DNA of 64,000 bases from Rhodospirillales bacterium 70-18 (GTDB lineage: Bacteria > Pseudomonadota > Alphaproteobacteria > Acetobacterales > Acetobacteraceae): the NCBI GenBank assembly GCA_001899585.1, contig MKWE01000053.1, positions 95,847 to 159,846 on the forward strand, given 5' to 3'. Of the stretch, positions 55,222 through 64,000 are shown one piece after another; position 1 is the first letter of the stretch; every line of letters begins with the position of its first letter. A model generated the notes under the pieces. The model ran no database searches, was not told the DNA's origin, and was given only the letters and a program-made list of their open reading frames with translations. A program made the position numbers and the translations under genes.

Positions 55222-57477
55222 ATGTCCACGCCGCGCCGCCTGCTCGCCCGCCTGCGCGACCTGATGGCTCGGCGCGACCCGGCCGGCGGCGACGCCACGC
55301 TGCCGCAGCTGGTCCGCATGGTCGCCGCCGAGCTGGTCAGCGAGGTCTGCTCGCTCTACGTCCTGCGCCCCGGCGGCATCCTGGAACTGACCGCCACCGA
55401 GGGGCTGCACCCGGATGCGGTCGGCCGCACCCGCCTGCGCGTCGGCGAGGGCATCGTCGGCCTCGCCGCGGCCACCCACACGGCGCTGAACCTGGCGGAC
55501 GCGCAGAACCACCCCGCCTTCGCCTACCGCCCGGAAACCGGCGAGGAGCCCTACGCCTCCATGCTGGCGGTGCCGCTGCGCCGCGCCGGCCGCACGCTCG
55601 GCGTGCTGTCGGTGCAGAACCGCACCCCCCGCCGCTACGACGCCGACGAGGTGGAGGTGATGGAGACGGTCGCCATGCTGGTGGCCGAGTTGCTCGCCGC
55701 CTCCGGCGCCGCCGACACCGCCGAGGAGGGGTTGCTGTCCACCGTGCCCCGCCGCTTCACCGGCAGCCCGCTGGTGCCGGGCCTGGCGATCGGCCCGGTG
55801 GTGGTGCACGGCACGGCCCATGCCCCGCGCCGCCTGCTGGCCGACGACCCGGCCGCCGAGCAGGCCAGGCTCGCCGAGGCGGTCAAGCAGATGCAGCGCG
55901 GCATCGACCAGCTGATCGCCGCCAGCCTGCCCCAGGCCGGCCCCGCCAACAGCCCGGAGGCGGCGGCCTCGCGCGACATCCTGGACGCCTACCGCCTGGT
56001 CGCCGCCGATGGCGGCTGGCTGAAGCGGGTGGCCGATGCCATTCGCGGCGGGCTATCGGCCGAGGCGGCGGTGCACCGCGTCGCCGGCGACCTGCGCGAC
56101 CGCATGCGCCGCGTGGTGGACCCCTATCTGCGCGAGCGCCTGGCCGACCTGGAAGACCTGATCGGCCGGCTGCTGGCGGCGCTGGACGGCGGCGGCAGCC
56201 CGGCCCCGGTGGCCCCCGGCGCCATCCTGCTGGCCCGCCGGCTGGGCCCGGCCGAACTGCTGGACTGGCACGCCCGCGGCATCGCCGGCGTGGTGGCCGA
56301 GGAGGGCACCGCCGGCGGCCACGCGGCCATCCTGGCGCGCGCCCTGGGCATTCCCTCGCTGGCCGGCGCCCGCGGCATCATCGACGCCGCCGAACCCGGC
56401 GACGACATGGTGCTGGACGCCGACGAGGGCTACGCCATCCTGCGGCCCGAGCAGGACGTGATCCAGGCCTACCAGCGGGCGCTGGAGGTGCGCAGCGCCC
56501 GCCAAGCCGGGTGGGCCGCCCTGCGCGACCAGCCCACCCGCACGCGCGACGGCGTGCCGGTGAGCCTCATGCTCAATGTCGGCCTCACCCTGGAACTGGC
56601 GCAGCTGGAGCTGACCGGGGCGGCCGGCATCGGCCTGTTCCGCACCGAGATCGCCATGCTGGCGCGCGGCGCCATCGTCGATGTGCCCGAGCAGGCCGCC
56701 GTCTACGCCCGCGTGCTCGACGCCGCCGGCAGCCGACCGGTGAATTTCCGCACGCTGGACCTCGGCGGCGACAAGCTGCTGCCAGGCTCGGCGCCGCCGG
56801 AGGAGGAGAACCCGGCGATGGGCTGGCGCTCGCTGCGCATCGGGCTGGACCGTCCGGCCCTGCTGCGCCGGCAGCTGCGCGCCCTGCTGCTGGCGGCCGG
56901 CGGGCGGGCGCTGTCGGTGATGTTCCCGATGGTGGCCACCGTCGCCGAGTTCCGCGCCGCCCGCGCCCTGCTGCTGGCCGAGGCGGCGCGCGTGCGCCCG
57001 GCGCCCTCGGCGCTGCGCATCGGCACCATGCTGGAGGTGCCGGCGCTGATGTGGCAGTTGCCGGCGCTGCTGCGCGAGACCGATTTCATCTCGGTCGGCA
57101 CCAACGACCTGCTGCAATTCCTGTTCGCGGCCGATCGCGGCACCCCGGCGCTGGCCGGGCGCTACGACCTGCTGTCGCCGCCGGTGATCGAATTGCTGTC
57201 CGAGCTGGTGGCGCAGTGCGACGCCGCCGGGGTGGAGTTGTCGGTCTGCGGCGAGCATGCCTCGCGTCCGCTGGAGGCGATGGCCCTGGTCGGGCTGGGC
57301 ATCACCACGCTGTCGATGCCCGCGGCCGGGCTGCTGCCGGTCAAGGCGATGCTGGCGGAGCTGGACCTGGGCGTGCTGCGCCGCGTGCTGGCGGCCATCC
57401 GCCGCACCGCCGCCGGGGCGGCCAGCGTGCGCGAGCCGATCGCCTCCTGGGCGCGCGAACAGGGGCTGCCCGTATAG
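55222..57477 (+). CDS. ptsP: PTS enzyme I-Ntr with N-terminal GAF domain
   Basis: The 751-residue protein matches PtsP: an N-terminal GAF domain (about 1-160) that can sense nitrogen status, then a PEP-dependent phosphotransferase. The phospho-His loop is 'GGHAAILARALGIPSLAG', PEP-binding 'GIGLFRTEIAML' and 'VGTNDLLQFLFAADRG'. It phosphorylates NPr in the nitrogen PTS, linking carbon, nitrogen and potassium regulation. NPr and PtsN are not in the window. It is co-oriented with lysC and NPD. Confidence 0.94.
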   Translation: MSTPRRLLARLRDLMARRDPAGGDATLPQLVRMVAAELVSEVCSLYVLRPGGILELTATEGLHPDAVGRTRLRVGEGIVGLAAATHTALNLADAQNHPAFAYRPETGEEPYASMLAVPLRRAGRTLGVLSVQNRTPRRYDADEVEVMETVAMLVAELLAASGAADTAEEGLLSTVPRRFTGSPLVPGLAIGPVVVHGTAHAPRRLLADDPAAEQARLAEAVKQMQRGIDQLIAASLPQAGPANSPEAAASRDILDAYRLVAADGGWLKRVADAIRGGLSAEAAVHRVAGDLRDRMRRVVDPYLRERLADLEDLIGRLLAALDGGGSPAPVAPGAILLARRLGPAELLDWHARGIAGVVAEEGTAGGHAAILARALGIPSLAGARGIIDAAEPGDDMVLDADEGYAILRPEQDVIQAYQRALEVRSARQAGWAALRDQPTRTRDGVPVSLMLNVGLTLELAQLELTGAAGIGLFRTEIAMLARGAIVDVPEQAAVYARVLDAAGSRPVNFRTLDLGGDKLLPGSAPPEEENPAMGWRSLRIGLDRPALLRRQLRALLLAAGGRALSVMFPMVATVAEFRAARALLLAEAARVRPAPSALRIGTMLEVPALMWQLPALLRETDFISVGTNDLLQFLFAADRGTPALAGRYDLLSPPVIELLSELVAQCDAAGVELSVCGEHASRPLEAMALVGLGITTLSMPAAGLLPVKAMLAELDLGVLRRVLAAIRRTAAGAASVREPIASWAREQGLPV

Positions 57478-57777
57478 GCATGAGGCCGGCGCGGCGCGGA
57501 TTTGCGACGAATTGACACCTGGTTGCCAATTCATCCGTTCGCGGAAACTTCGTTGTCATGTCATTGGAATTTTAATATTCAGCCGGTATCGGCATGCATC
57601 GGGGTGGTTGGCAATCGCCGTGCTTCGGGGTAGAAGGCACGGATACTCGCTGGATCGCCGCCGTATGCTGGGCATGGCCTGGCCGCGCCGCGTAGACGCA
57701 TCGCACCGCAACTCAGGCTCATGGGATCAGATTTCGTGCTGCAGGATCGCAGGTCCAATCTGGCCGAAGGACAGACG
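57478..57777 (+). other. Intergenic region before rodZ
   Basis: This 300-base stretch between ptsP and the rodZ-like gene has no ORF I support. It is AT-richer than average around 57540-57580. A TTGTCA at 57553 followed by ATATTC at 57575 (16-base spacer) is a possible promoter. A GAATTG/CAATTC inverted repeat lies at about 57509-57532. 'CGAAGGA' near 57764 is the rodZ ribosome binding site. Confidence 0.5.
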
Positions 57778-58782
57778 ATGATGTCGTCCACCGAGGCGGC
57801 TTTGCACGATGCGGCCGCCTCGCCGATGATGGCCTCCCGCATGGGCGCGGATCTGCGCGCGGCGCGCGAGCGGGTGGGCTGCACGCTGCCCGCCATGTCC
57901 GCGCATCTGCGCATCCGCCTGCCGTATCTGGAGGCGATCGAGGACGGGCGCATCGCCGACCTGCCGGGCAACGCCTACGCCCTCGGCTTCGTGCGCACCT
58001 ATGCCCGCTCGCTCGGGCTGGACGCCGACGAGATCGCCCGCCGCTTCCGGGCCGAGGCGGCGGAGGTGAACCGCAAGACCGAGCTGACCTTCCCCGCCCC
58101 GGTGCCGGAGCGCGGCGTGCCGGCCGGCGCGATGATGCTGCTGGGCGTGCTGCTGGCGGTCGGCGCCTATGTCGGCTGGTACCGCCTGTCCGGCGAGCGC
58201 GCCATCCCCGACCCCATCCGCCCGGTGCCGGCCCGCCTGGCGGCGCTCGTCCCGCTGCCCGCTCCGGCTCCCGCTCCGGTCCAGGCCGCCGCTCCGGCGT
58301 CTGTCCCGACCCCCGCCCAGCCGGTGCCGTCCGCCGAGGCCGTGATGGCCGAATTGCCGCCGCTGGCGCCGCCGCCGCCGGTGCAGTCCAGCCGCATCGC
58401 CACCCTGCCGCCGTCCTCGGCCGCCGCTGCCGTTCCTCCAGCTGCCGCTACGCCCCCCGCCAGCGTCCCGCCGGCCGCCGATGGCGGGCGCATCGTGCTG
58501 CGGGCGACCGCCGATGCCTGGGTGCAGGTGCGCGACCGCACCGGCCCCGTGCTGCTGAACCGGGTGCTGCGCGCCGGCGAAACCTGGCCGGTGCCCGCCG
58601 CGGGCAACCTGATGCTGACCACCGGCAACGCCGGCGGCACCGAATTGCTGGTGGACGGCGTGGCCGCCCCGTCGCTCGGTGGCAACGGCGTGGTGCGCCG
58701 CGACCTGCCGCTGGACCCCACCGCCATCCGCGACGGCAAGCTGGCCATGGCCGCCGCCGCCCCGCGCCCGGCCCATCCCTGA
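57778..58782 (+). CDS. rodZ: RodZ-like helix-turn-helix/DUF4115 membrane protein
   Basis: The 334-residue protein has an N-terminal helix-turn-helix (about 22-95: 'GADLRAARERVGCTLPAMSAHLRI'), one membrane segment at about 118-135 ('MMLLGVLLAVGAYVGWY'), a long Pro/Ala periplasmic linker and a C-terminal DUF4115 domain ('VLRATADAWVQVRD'). RodZ links MreB to the membrane for rod shape. The order rodZ-ispG-hisS is widely conserved. The start at 57778 is supported by the Shine-Dalgarno; 57721 is an upstream in-frame ATG. Confidence 0.88.
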   Translation: MMSSTEAALHDAAASPMMASRMGADLRAARERVGCTLPAMSAHLRIRLPYLEAIEDGRIADLPGNAYALGFVRTYARSLGLDADEIARRFRAEAAEVNRKTELTFPAPVPERGVPAGAMMLLGVLLAVGAYVGWYRLSGERAIPDPIRPVPARLAALVPLPAPAPAPVQAAAPASVPTPAQPVPSAEAVMAELPPLAPPPPVQSSRIATLPPSSAAAAVPPAAATPPASVPPAADGGRIVLRATADAWVQVRDRTGPVLLNRVLRAGETWPVPAAGNLMLTTGNAGGTELLVDGVAAPSLGGNGVVRRDLPLDPTAIRDGKLAMAAAAPRPAHP

Positions 58783-58933
58783 CCGATCCGCGGCGGCGCG
58801 TAGCGCTGCCGTGCGTTCGCGCCGTTTGCGCGATGCGGCGTGAAAAGGCATGGTGCGCCCGCTTCCCAACCCCCATGCCGCACGCCCCGCGCGGGCCGGC
58901 ACGGGACCGGCCGCCAACCCGGAGCATCCGACC

Positions 58934-60076
58934 ATGAGCAGCTACCGCCCGTACCAGCATATCGAGCGCCGCAAGTCCCGCCAGATCCATGTCGGCGCCG
59001 TGCCGGTGGGCGGCGGCGCACCGATCACCGTGCAGACCATGACCAACACGCTGACCACCGATGTCGCCGCCACGGTGGCGCAGATCCGCCGCGCCGAGGC
59101 CGCCGGGGTGGACATCGTGCGCGTCTCCTGCCCGGACCAGGAAAGCGCGCTGGCGCTCAAGGACATCATCGCCCAGGTCAGCGTGCCGGTCGTCGCCGAC
59201 ATCCATTTCCACTACAAGCGCGCCATCGAGGCCGCCCAGAGCGGGGCCGCCTGCCTGCGCATCAACCCCGGCAACATCGGCAGCCCGGAGCGGGTGCGCG
59301 AGGTGATCCAGGCGGCGCGCGACCACAACGTGTCCATGCGCATCGGCGTCAACGCCGGCTCGCTGGAAAAGCACCTGCTGGAGAAATACGGCGAGCCCAA
59401 CCCCGAGGCGCTGGTGGAATCCGCGCTGGAGCACGCCAAGATCCTGCAGGACAACGATTTCCACGAATTCAAGATCAGCGTGAAGGCGTCCGACGTGTTC
59501 ATGGCGGTCGCCGCCTACCAGCAGCTCGCCGAGGTTTGCGACCACCCGCTGCACATCGGCATCACCGAGGCCGGCGGCAAGCGCACCGGCACGGTGAAAA
59601 GCGCCATCGGCCTGGGCAACCTGCTCTGGGCCGGCATCGGCGACACGCTGCGCGTCTCGCTCTCGGCGGAGCCGGAGGAGGAGGTGCATGTCGGCTGGGA
59701 GATGCTGAAATCGCTGGGGATTCGCCATCGCGGCGTGAAGATCATCTCCTGCCCCTCCTGCGCCCGCCAGGGCTTCAACGTGATCGACACGGTGGCGACG
59801 CTGGAGGAGCGGCTGGCGCATATCGAGGTGCCGCTGTCGCTGTCCATCATCGGCTGCGTGGTCAACGGCCCCGGCGAGGCGCTGATGACCGATATCGGTG
59901 TCACCGGCGGCGGCGCCGGCCGCCACATGGTCTATGCCGCCGGCAAGACCGACCACACCGTGGATGCCAAGGCGATGGTCGAGCACATCGTCGAACTGGT
60001 TGAAAAGAAAGCCGAAGTGCTGAAGGCCGAAATGGCGGCGGCGAAGCAGGCGGCAGCGAAGCAGGCGGCGGAATAA
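58934..60076 (+). CDS. ispG: 4-hydroxy-3-methylbut-2-enyl diphosphate synthase IspG
   Basis: The 380-residue [4Fe-4S] enzyme converts MEcPP to HMBPP in the MEP pathway. Cluster ligands are in 'ISCPSCARQ' and 'GCVVNGPGE'. The TIM-barrel opening '[20 protein letters not shown]' is typical. The C-terminus has an extra Ala/Lys-rich tail ('[19 protein letters not shown]'). I chose the ATG at 58934 (MSSYRPY); the GTG of hisS begins 1 base after its stop. Confidence 0.95.
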   Translation: MSSYRPYQHIERRKSRQIHVGAVPVGGGAPITVQTMTNTLTTDVAATVAQIRRAEAAGVDIVRVSCPDQESALALKDIIAQVSVPVVADIHFHYKRAIEAAQSGAACLRINPGNIGSPERVREVIQAARDHNVSMRIGVNAGSLEKHLLEKYGEPNPEALVESALEHAKILQDNDFHEFKISVKASDVFMAVAAYQQLAEVCDHPLHIGITEAGGKRTGTVKSAIGLGNLLWAGIGDTLRVSLSAEPEEEVHVGWEMLKSLGIRHRGVKIISCPSCARQGFNVIDTVATLEERLAHIEVPLSLSIIGCVVNGPGEALMTDIGVTGGGAGRHMVYAAGKTDHTVDAKAMVEHIVELVEKKAEVLKAEMAAAKQAAAKQAAE

Positions 60077-60077
60077 C

Positions 60078-61313
60078 GTGAGTGAATTGCAGCCGGTCCG
60101 CGGCACCCGCGACCTTATCGGTGAAGACGCGCGCCGCCACTTCCATGTGATCGAGACGGCGCGCAAGGTCGCCGCCACCTTCGGCTTCGACGAATGGTCC
60201 ACCCCGATCTTCGAGGATACGCGCGTGTTCGCGCGCGGGCTTGGCGATACTTCGGACGTGGTGATGAAGGAAATGTACACCTTCACCGACCGTGGCGGCG
60301 AATCCCTCACCCTGCGCCCGGAGGCCACCGCCGGCGTCTGCCGCGCCCTGGTCACCAACGGGCTGACTCAGTCGCTGCCGCAGAAGGTGTTCTACACCGG
60401 CCCGATGTTCCGCTACGAACGGCCGCAGAAGGGCCGCTACCGGCAGTTCCACCAGATCGACGTGGAAGTGCTCGGCAGCGACTCCCCGCTGGCCGATGCG
60501 GAGGTGATCTCCTGTGGCTGGACCATCCTGCAAGCCCTTGGCGTCGCTCAGGATACCGTGCTGGAGCTGAACACGCTGGGCGACCGCGCCAGCCGCGATT
60601 TGTACCGCGCCGCGCTGGTGGAGTATTTCACCGCGCACAAGGCCGGGTTGTCCGAAGACAGCCTGACAAGGTTGGAGCGCAACCCCTTGCGAATTCTTGA
60701 TTCCAAGGACGATGGCGACCGCCGCATCGTCGCCGACGCGCCGACCATCGAGCCGTTCCTGACCACCGAGGCGGCCGTTTTCTACGACACGCTGCGCAAC
60801 CACCTGATGCGCTTCGGCGTGCCGTTCCGGCAGAACTGGCGGATCGTGCGCGGGCTGGACTACTACAGCCACACCGCCTTCGAATTCGTCACCTCCCGCC
60901 TCGGCGCGCAGGGCACCGTGCTCGGCGGCGGCCGCTATGACGGGCTGGTGGAGGAGATGGGCGGGCCGCACACGCCGTGCGTCGGTTGGGCGGCGGGGGT
61001 GGAGCGGCTGTCCATGCTGATGGCCGAGCCGCCGGCCGCACCGCGCGGCGTGGCCATCGTGCCGGTGGGCGACGCGGCGGAACCCATTGCTTTGGATATT
61101 CTTTTGGCCCTGCGCCAGGCCGGCGTGCGAGCCGAGATCTCCTATCGCGGCAACCTCAAGCGCCGCATGGAACGCGCCAACAAAATCGGCGCGCGCGCCG
61201 CGGTGATCCTGGGCGAGGCGGAGATCGCCCGCGGCGTGGCGCAGGTGAAGGACCTGACCAGCGGCGAACAGGCCGAGGTGGCGCTGGCGGGGATCGTCCA
61301 GCACCTGTCATGA
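60078..61313 (+). CDS. hisS: Histidyl-tRNA synthetase
   Basis: The 411-residue class II synthetase has motif 2 '[20 protein letters not shown]' and histidine-binding '[13 protein letters not shown]', with a C-terminal anticodon-binding domain ('[18 protein letters not shown]'). It starts with GTG at 60078. The last bases overlap prfA (ATGA). The class II paralogue hisZ lies at the other end of the window. Confidence 0.96.
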   Translation: MSELQPVRGTRDLIGEDARRHFHVIETARKVAATFGFDEWSTPIFEDTRVFARGLGDTSDVVMKEMYTFTDRGGESLTLRPEATAGVCRALVTNGLTQSLPQKVFYTGPMFRYERPQKGRYRQFHQIDVEVLGSDSPLADAEVISCGWTILQALGVAQDTVLELNTLGDRASRDLYRAALVEYFTAHKAGLSEDSLTRLERNPLRILDSKDDGDRRIVADAPTIEPFLTTEAAVFYDTLRNHLMRFGVPFRQNWRIVRGLDYYSHTAFEFVTSRLGAQGTVLGGGRYDGLVEEMGGPHTPCVGWAAGVERLSMLMAEPPAAPRGVAIVPVGDAAEPIALDILLALRQAGVRAEISYRGNLKRRMERANKIGARAAVILGEAEIARGVAQVKDLTSGEQAEVALAGIVQHLS

Positions 61314-62365
61314 GCCTCGCCCTCAAGCTGGACCGGATCGTCGCGCGCGCGGACGAGTTGCGGTCAATTCTCGCCGAGGGTGTCTCCGGCGAGGTTTTTG
61401 TGCGCGCGTCCAAGGAATTGTCGGAAATCGAGCCGATCGTGGCCAAAGTTGACGAGTTGAGGGCGGCAGAAACCGCCCAAAACGAGGCGGAAACGCTGCT
61501 GAACGACCCCGAAATGCACGATCTTGCCGAGGCTGAGCTGGCCGAACTGAAGGATCGCATCCCCCTCCTGAGCCGCGAGATTCAGCTCGCGCTGCTGCCG
61601 AAGGATGAGGCGGATGCCCGTTCGGCCATTCTGGAGGTACGGCCGGCGGCGGGTGGTGATGAGGCATCATTGTTCGCCGCCGAACTGTTTGCCATGTACC
61701 AGAAATACGCCACCACCCAGGGCTGGCGGTTCGAGGTGATGGATTACGACGACACCGGCCTGGGCGGCATCAAGAGCGCCATCGCCGAGGTCACCGGCCG
61801 CAATGTGTTCGCCCGGCTGAAATACGAATCCGGCGTTCATCGCGTGCAGCGCGTGCCGGCTACCGAGAGCCAGGGCCGCATCCACACCTCCACCGTCACC
61901 GTCGCGGTGCTGCCGGAGGCCGAGGAGGTGGATGTGCAGATCGACGAGGGCGACCTGCGCATCGATGTCTATCGCGCCTCGGGCGCCGGCGGGCAGCATG
62001 TCAACAAGACCGAAAGTGCCGTGCGCATCACCCACATCCCCACCGGAACCGTGGTGGCGATGCAGGAGGAGAAGAGCCAGCACAAGAACAAGGCCAAGGC
62101 GATGAAGATCCTGCGCGCCAGGATCTACGAGCAACAGCGCCTCAGCCTGCATGCCACTCGCGCCGCCGACCGCAAGTCCCAGGTGGGCACCGGCGACCGC
62201 AGCGAGCGCATCCGCACGTATAACTTCCCGCAGGGCCGCGTGTCGGACCACCGGATCAACCTGACGCTGTACAAGATCGACCGGGTGATGCAGGGGGATC
62301 TGGACGAGTTCATCGATGCGCTGACGGCGGAAGACCAGGCGGCGCGGTTAGCGGCGGAAGCGTAA
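61310..62365 (+). CDS. prfA: Peptide chain release factor 1
   Basis: The 351-residue RF1 reads UAA/UAG. The 'RVPATES' tripeptide anticodon region and '[15 protein letters not shown]' with the GGQ motif are present. The GGQ glutamine is the substrate of PrmC, encoded just downstream. Translation is coupled to hisS (61310-61313). Confidence 0.97.
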   Translation: MSLALKLDRIVARADELRSILAEGVSGEVFVRASKELSEIEPIVAKVDELRAAETAQNEAETLLNDPEMHDLAEAELAELKDRIPLLSREIQLALLPKDEADARSAILEVRPAAGGDEASLFAAELFAMYQKYATTQGWRFEVMDYDDTGLGGIKSAIAEVTGRNVFARLKYESGVHRVQRVPATESQGRIHTSTVTVAVLPEAEEVDVQIDEGDLRIDVYRASGAGGQHVNKTESAVRITHIPTGTVVAMQEEKSQHKNKAKAMKILRARIYEQQRLSLHATRAADRKSQVGTGDRSERIRTYNFPQGRVSDHRINLTLYKIDRVMQGDLDEFIDALTAEDQAARLAAEA

Positions 62366-62371
62366 GCAAGT

Positions 62372-62393
62372 GTTCTTTTTTGGAAAAAAGAAC
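62372..62393 (+). terminator. AT-rich hairpin after prfA
   Basis: GTTCTTTTTT-GG-AAAAAAGAAC is a perfect 10-bp stem 7 bases past the prfA stop, followed by CAAAAAACTTTT. It is symmetrical and AT-rich in a very GC-rich genome, and could end transcription on either strand. Confidence 0.6.
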
Positions 62394-62464
62394 CAAAAAA
62401 CTTTTATTCGGCGCTTCGCACACGTGGTTGCCGCCAGAACTCCAACGAACAACGTTTTTTTACC

Positions 62465-62484
62465 TCTTTGTTTTCAAACAAAGA
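62465..62484. repeat. AT-rich palindrome at the prmC start
   Basis: TCTTTGTTT-TC-AAACAAAGA forms a 9-bp stem ending 14 bases before the TTG start of prmC. It would occlude or separate the ribosome site. With the hairpin at 62372 it makes a conspicuous AT-rich patch. Confidence 0.7.
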
Positions 62485-62497
62485 AGACTTCCCTCCC

Positions 62498-63340
62498 TTG
62501 CTGACCTACCCCCAAGCCCTGCGCGCCACCGCCGACCGCCTAGCCGCCGCCGGCATCGAGGATGCGTTGTTCGAGGCGCGGATGCTGATCTGGCACGTGC
62601 TGGGGCTGGCCCCCGGGGCGGTGCCGGACCGCGCGGCGGCGGTGGACGCGGTGGCGCTGGAGGCATTGGTGGCGCGGCGCTGCGCGCGCGAGCCGATGGC
62701 GCTGATTCTGGGGCGGCAGGGGTTCTGGACGCTGGACCTGGCGGTGTCGCGCGACACGTTGATTCCGCGCGCGGATTCCGAGGCGGTGGTGGAGGCGGCG
62801 ATGGCGGCGCGGCCGGATGTGGCGGCGGTGCGCGCGGTGCTGGACCTGGGGACCGGGACGGGGTGCCTGCTGCTGGCCGCCCTGGTGGCGTTTCCGGCGG
62901 CCTGGGGGGTTGGCGTGGACCGGGTGCCGGCGGCGGCGGCGCTGGCGGCGCGCAACGCGGCGACCAACGGGCTGGCCGGGCGGGCGGCGTTCCTGGCCGG
63001 CGACTGGGCGGGCGCGATCGCGGGGCGGTTCGACCTGGTGCTGTCCAACCCGCCCTATATCGAGTCGGGGGCGATGGCCGGATTGATGCCGGAGGTGGCG
63101 CGCTACGAGCCGGCTTCGGCGCTGGATGGCGGGGCGGACGGGCTGGCGGCGTATCGGACGATCGTGGCGGCGCTGCCGGGGCTGCTAGCGCCGGGCGGGG
63201 TGGCGGTGCTGGAACTGGGGCAGGGCCAGGCGGCGGCGGTGGGCCGGCTGGCGCTGGCGGCGGGGTTCGCGCCGCCGGATCTGCGTGACGATCTGGCCGG
63301 CATTGCGCGCGCCATGGTGCTGCGGCGGCCAGCCAGCTGA
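62498..63340 (+). CDS. prmC: Release factor glutamine methyltransferase PrmC
   Basis: The 280-residue SAM-dependent enzyme methylates the GGQ glutamine of RF1 and RF2. 'VLDLGTGTGCLLLAAL' (motif I) and the catalytic 'LSNPPYIES' are intact. No ATG is available near the family start. The TTG at 62498 (followed by CTG ACC TAC) is the best candidate and another TTG at 62468 is inside the palindrome. Weak initiation would match low expression. Confidence 0.9.
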   Translation: MLTYPQALRATADRLAAAGIEDALFEARMLIWHVLGLAPGAVPDRAAAVDAVALEALVARRCAREPMALILGRQGFWTLDLAVSRDTLIPRADSEAVVEAAMAARPDVAAVRAVLDLGTGTGCLLLAALVAFPAAWGVGVDRVPAAAALAARNAATNGLAGRAAFLAGDWAGAIAGRFDLVLSNPPYIESGAMAGLMPEVARYEPASALDGGADGLAAYRTIVAALPGLLAPGGVAVLELGQGQAAAVGRLALAAGFAPPDLRDDLAGIARAMVLRRPAS

Positions 63341-63381
63341 AAAAACGTTTGGCAGCCGGCGCGCGGGCGGCTAGCTTGGCG

Positions 63382-63508
63382 GTCGTGCAGCAGGGCCGCG
63401 GTGAATCCGGTTGGCCCCGCAACTCCTTCCGGATCGAATCGGTCGCCTGCTTCGGCGGCCGCTGGTGGTAGGGGCGCTGCATGGAAGCCACCCGAATGAG
63501 ACCACGAC
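63382..63508 (+). promoter_or_regulatory. Possible cobalamin-riboswitch-like leader
   Basis: Bases 63382-63387 (GTCGTG) can pair with 63503-63508 (CACGAC), enclosing elements in the order expected of a cobalamin riboswitch. These are AGGG and GCGGTGAATCC (63390-63408), GGCCCCGCAACT (63413-63424), and GAAGCCACCCGAATGAGACC (63484-63503), like the B12-box AAGCC...GACC. Some consensus bases (GGGAA, CACTGT) are altered. The downstream gene is DUF4167, which is not a known B12 gene. The 63341-63638 stretch holds no ORF I support. Confidence 0.35.
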
Positions 63509-63638
63509 TGAGAGACCCGGCCCATGGGCTGTGGCAACGGACGATCCGGGAACGGGTCACCCATGCCGGATGTCGGGATCGTGCCCAGGTGGGGCGGTCC
63601 GGGCGGGTCAGCGAACAGGAAAGCGCTTTGGCACACTG

Positions 63639-64000
63639 ATGAACATGAAACGCATGCGCGGACGCAACCATCGCAGCGGTGGCGGCGGTGGGGGCGGTGG
63701 CGGTGGCGGCGGCAGTCCGGTTCGCCATCATGGCGGGAACATTCCGCTCAATCGCAACCACGTCTTCGACAGCAGCGGCCCGGATTTGCGCATTCGCGGC
63801 ACCGCCCAGCAGCTGTTCGAGAAATATCTCCAGCTTGGCCGCGACGCGACCGGCGCCGGCGACCGGGTGATGGCGGAGAGCTATTTCCAGCATGCGGAGC
63901 ATTATTTCCGCATCCTGAACGCCATGAACCAGGCGCAGCAGGCCCAGCAGGGCGGCAGCCCGCAGCGGCGGCCCTATGGCCAGGACGGCGACGGCGAGCA
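63639..64000 (+). CDS. DUF4167 family protein (truncated by the window edge)
   Basis: The visible 120 codons begin MNMKRMRGRNHRSG, followed by a long glycine run and a His-rich 'VRHHGGNIPLNRNH'. The conserved DUF4167 core is 'VFDSSGPDLRIRGTAQQLFEKYLQLGRDA', ending with 'AESYFQHAEHYFRILNA'. Function is unknown; it is basic and probably binds nucleic acid. It follows prmC in many alphaproteobacteria. The ATG at 63639 or 63645 may be used. The 3' end lies outside the window. Confidence 0.88.
   Translation, partial: MNMKRMRGRNHRSGGGGGGGGGGGGSPVRHHGGNIPLNRNHVFDSSGPDLRIRGTAQQLFEKYLQLGRDATGAGDRVMAESYFQHAEHYFRILNAMNQAQQAQQGGSPQRRPYGQDGDGE

Noticed and set aside
63341..63638. tmRNA, 6S or RNase P RNA in the prmC-DUF4167 gap
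   Set aside because: No tRNA-like acceptor end, no 6S bubble and no RNase P core sequences were seen; only the cobalamin-like pattern remained.
63672..63714. GGC/GGT repeat as microsatellite
   Set aside because: It encodes the glycine run of the DUF4167 protein, a normal family trait.

Overview
The window is a very GC-rich (roughly 70% by eye), densely packed chromosomal segment. Gene content and order point to an alphaproteobacterium of the Rhodospirillales, most likely Acetobacteraceae. Supporting markers are HisZ next to PurA, a class I lysyl-tRNA synthetase, Usg, DUF1178, the ubiG-lysC-NPD-ptsP block, rodZ-ispG-hisS-prfA-prmC, and a DUF4167 gene at the right edge. No rRNA, tRNA, CRISPR array, complete insertion sequence or replication origin was seen.

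Layout. 0.1-2.6 kb: hisZ and purA. 2.6-8.6 kb: an accessory stretch with a small repeat-bearing protein, an NTF2-FMO flavin monooxygenase, a VOC/epoxide-hydrolase pair, a YidB-like protein and an ATP-grasp-like protein. Two CRP/FNR-type operators lie next to genes carrying in-frame 'QDR' tandem repeats. 8.6-16.6 kb (minus): a branched-chain-type ABC transporter (livKHMGF) followed by an M20 peptidase, a DUF1345 membrane protein and a membrane glycosyltransferase. 16.8-21.4 kb (minus): a three-subunit molybdopterin oxidoreductase that looks like cytoplasm-facing SoeABC. 21.5-22.6 kb: an enolase-superfamily enzyme. 22.6-24.76 kb: an island-like patch with a hairpin repeat, an orphan protein, a decayed copy of the 3' part of pyrC, and a two-gene cysteine-rich cassette.

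24.8-31.2 kb: pyrC, ygfZ, a TPMT-like methyltransferase, an unusual Pro-rich/Ig-like protein with a secreted partner, and usg. 31.4-34.5 kb: CIRCE-controlled groESL and two cold-shock genes. 34.6-42.6 kb: a threonine dehydratase-like gene, terB, a shortened MprF directly downstream of class I LysRS, and a DinG-like Fe-S helicase. 42.7-47.2 kb: a tandem Bcr/CflA transporter duplication, rmuC and gmhA. 47.3-52.8 kb: a methyltransferase, a four-domain rhodanese, comF, grxC, DUF1178, a small two-gene cassette that may be antitoxin/membrane-effector, and ubiG.

52.9-64.0 kb: lysC, a nitronate monooxygenase-type gene, ptsP (nitrogen PTS), rodZ, ispG, hisS, prfA, prmC and DUF4167. An AT-rich double hairpin precedes prmC. 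The leader of the DUF4167 gene has motifs resembling a cobalamin riboswitch.

Most of the window is housekeeping: purine, pyrimidine, histidine, lysine and isoprenoid metabolism, translation, chaperones and PTS-Ntr. The most promising unexplained items are the repeat proteins with CRP/FNR-type sites, the 22.6-24.8 kb patch, the truncated MprF/LysRS pair, a CIRCE-like palindrome in front of the DUF1178 gene, and the riboswitch-like leader. All calls come from reading the sequence and from family knowledge; no database search was run.
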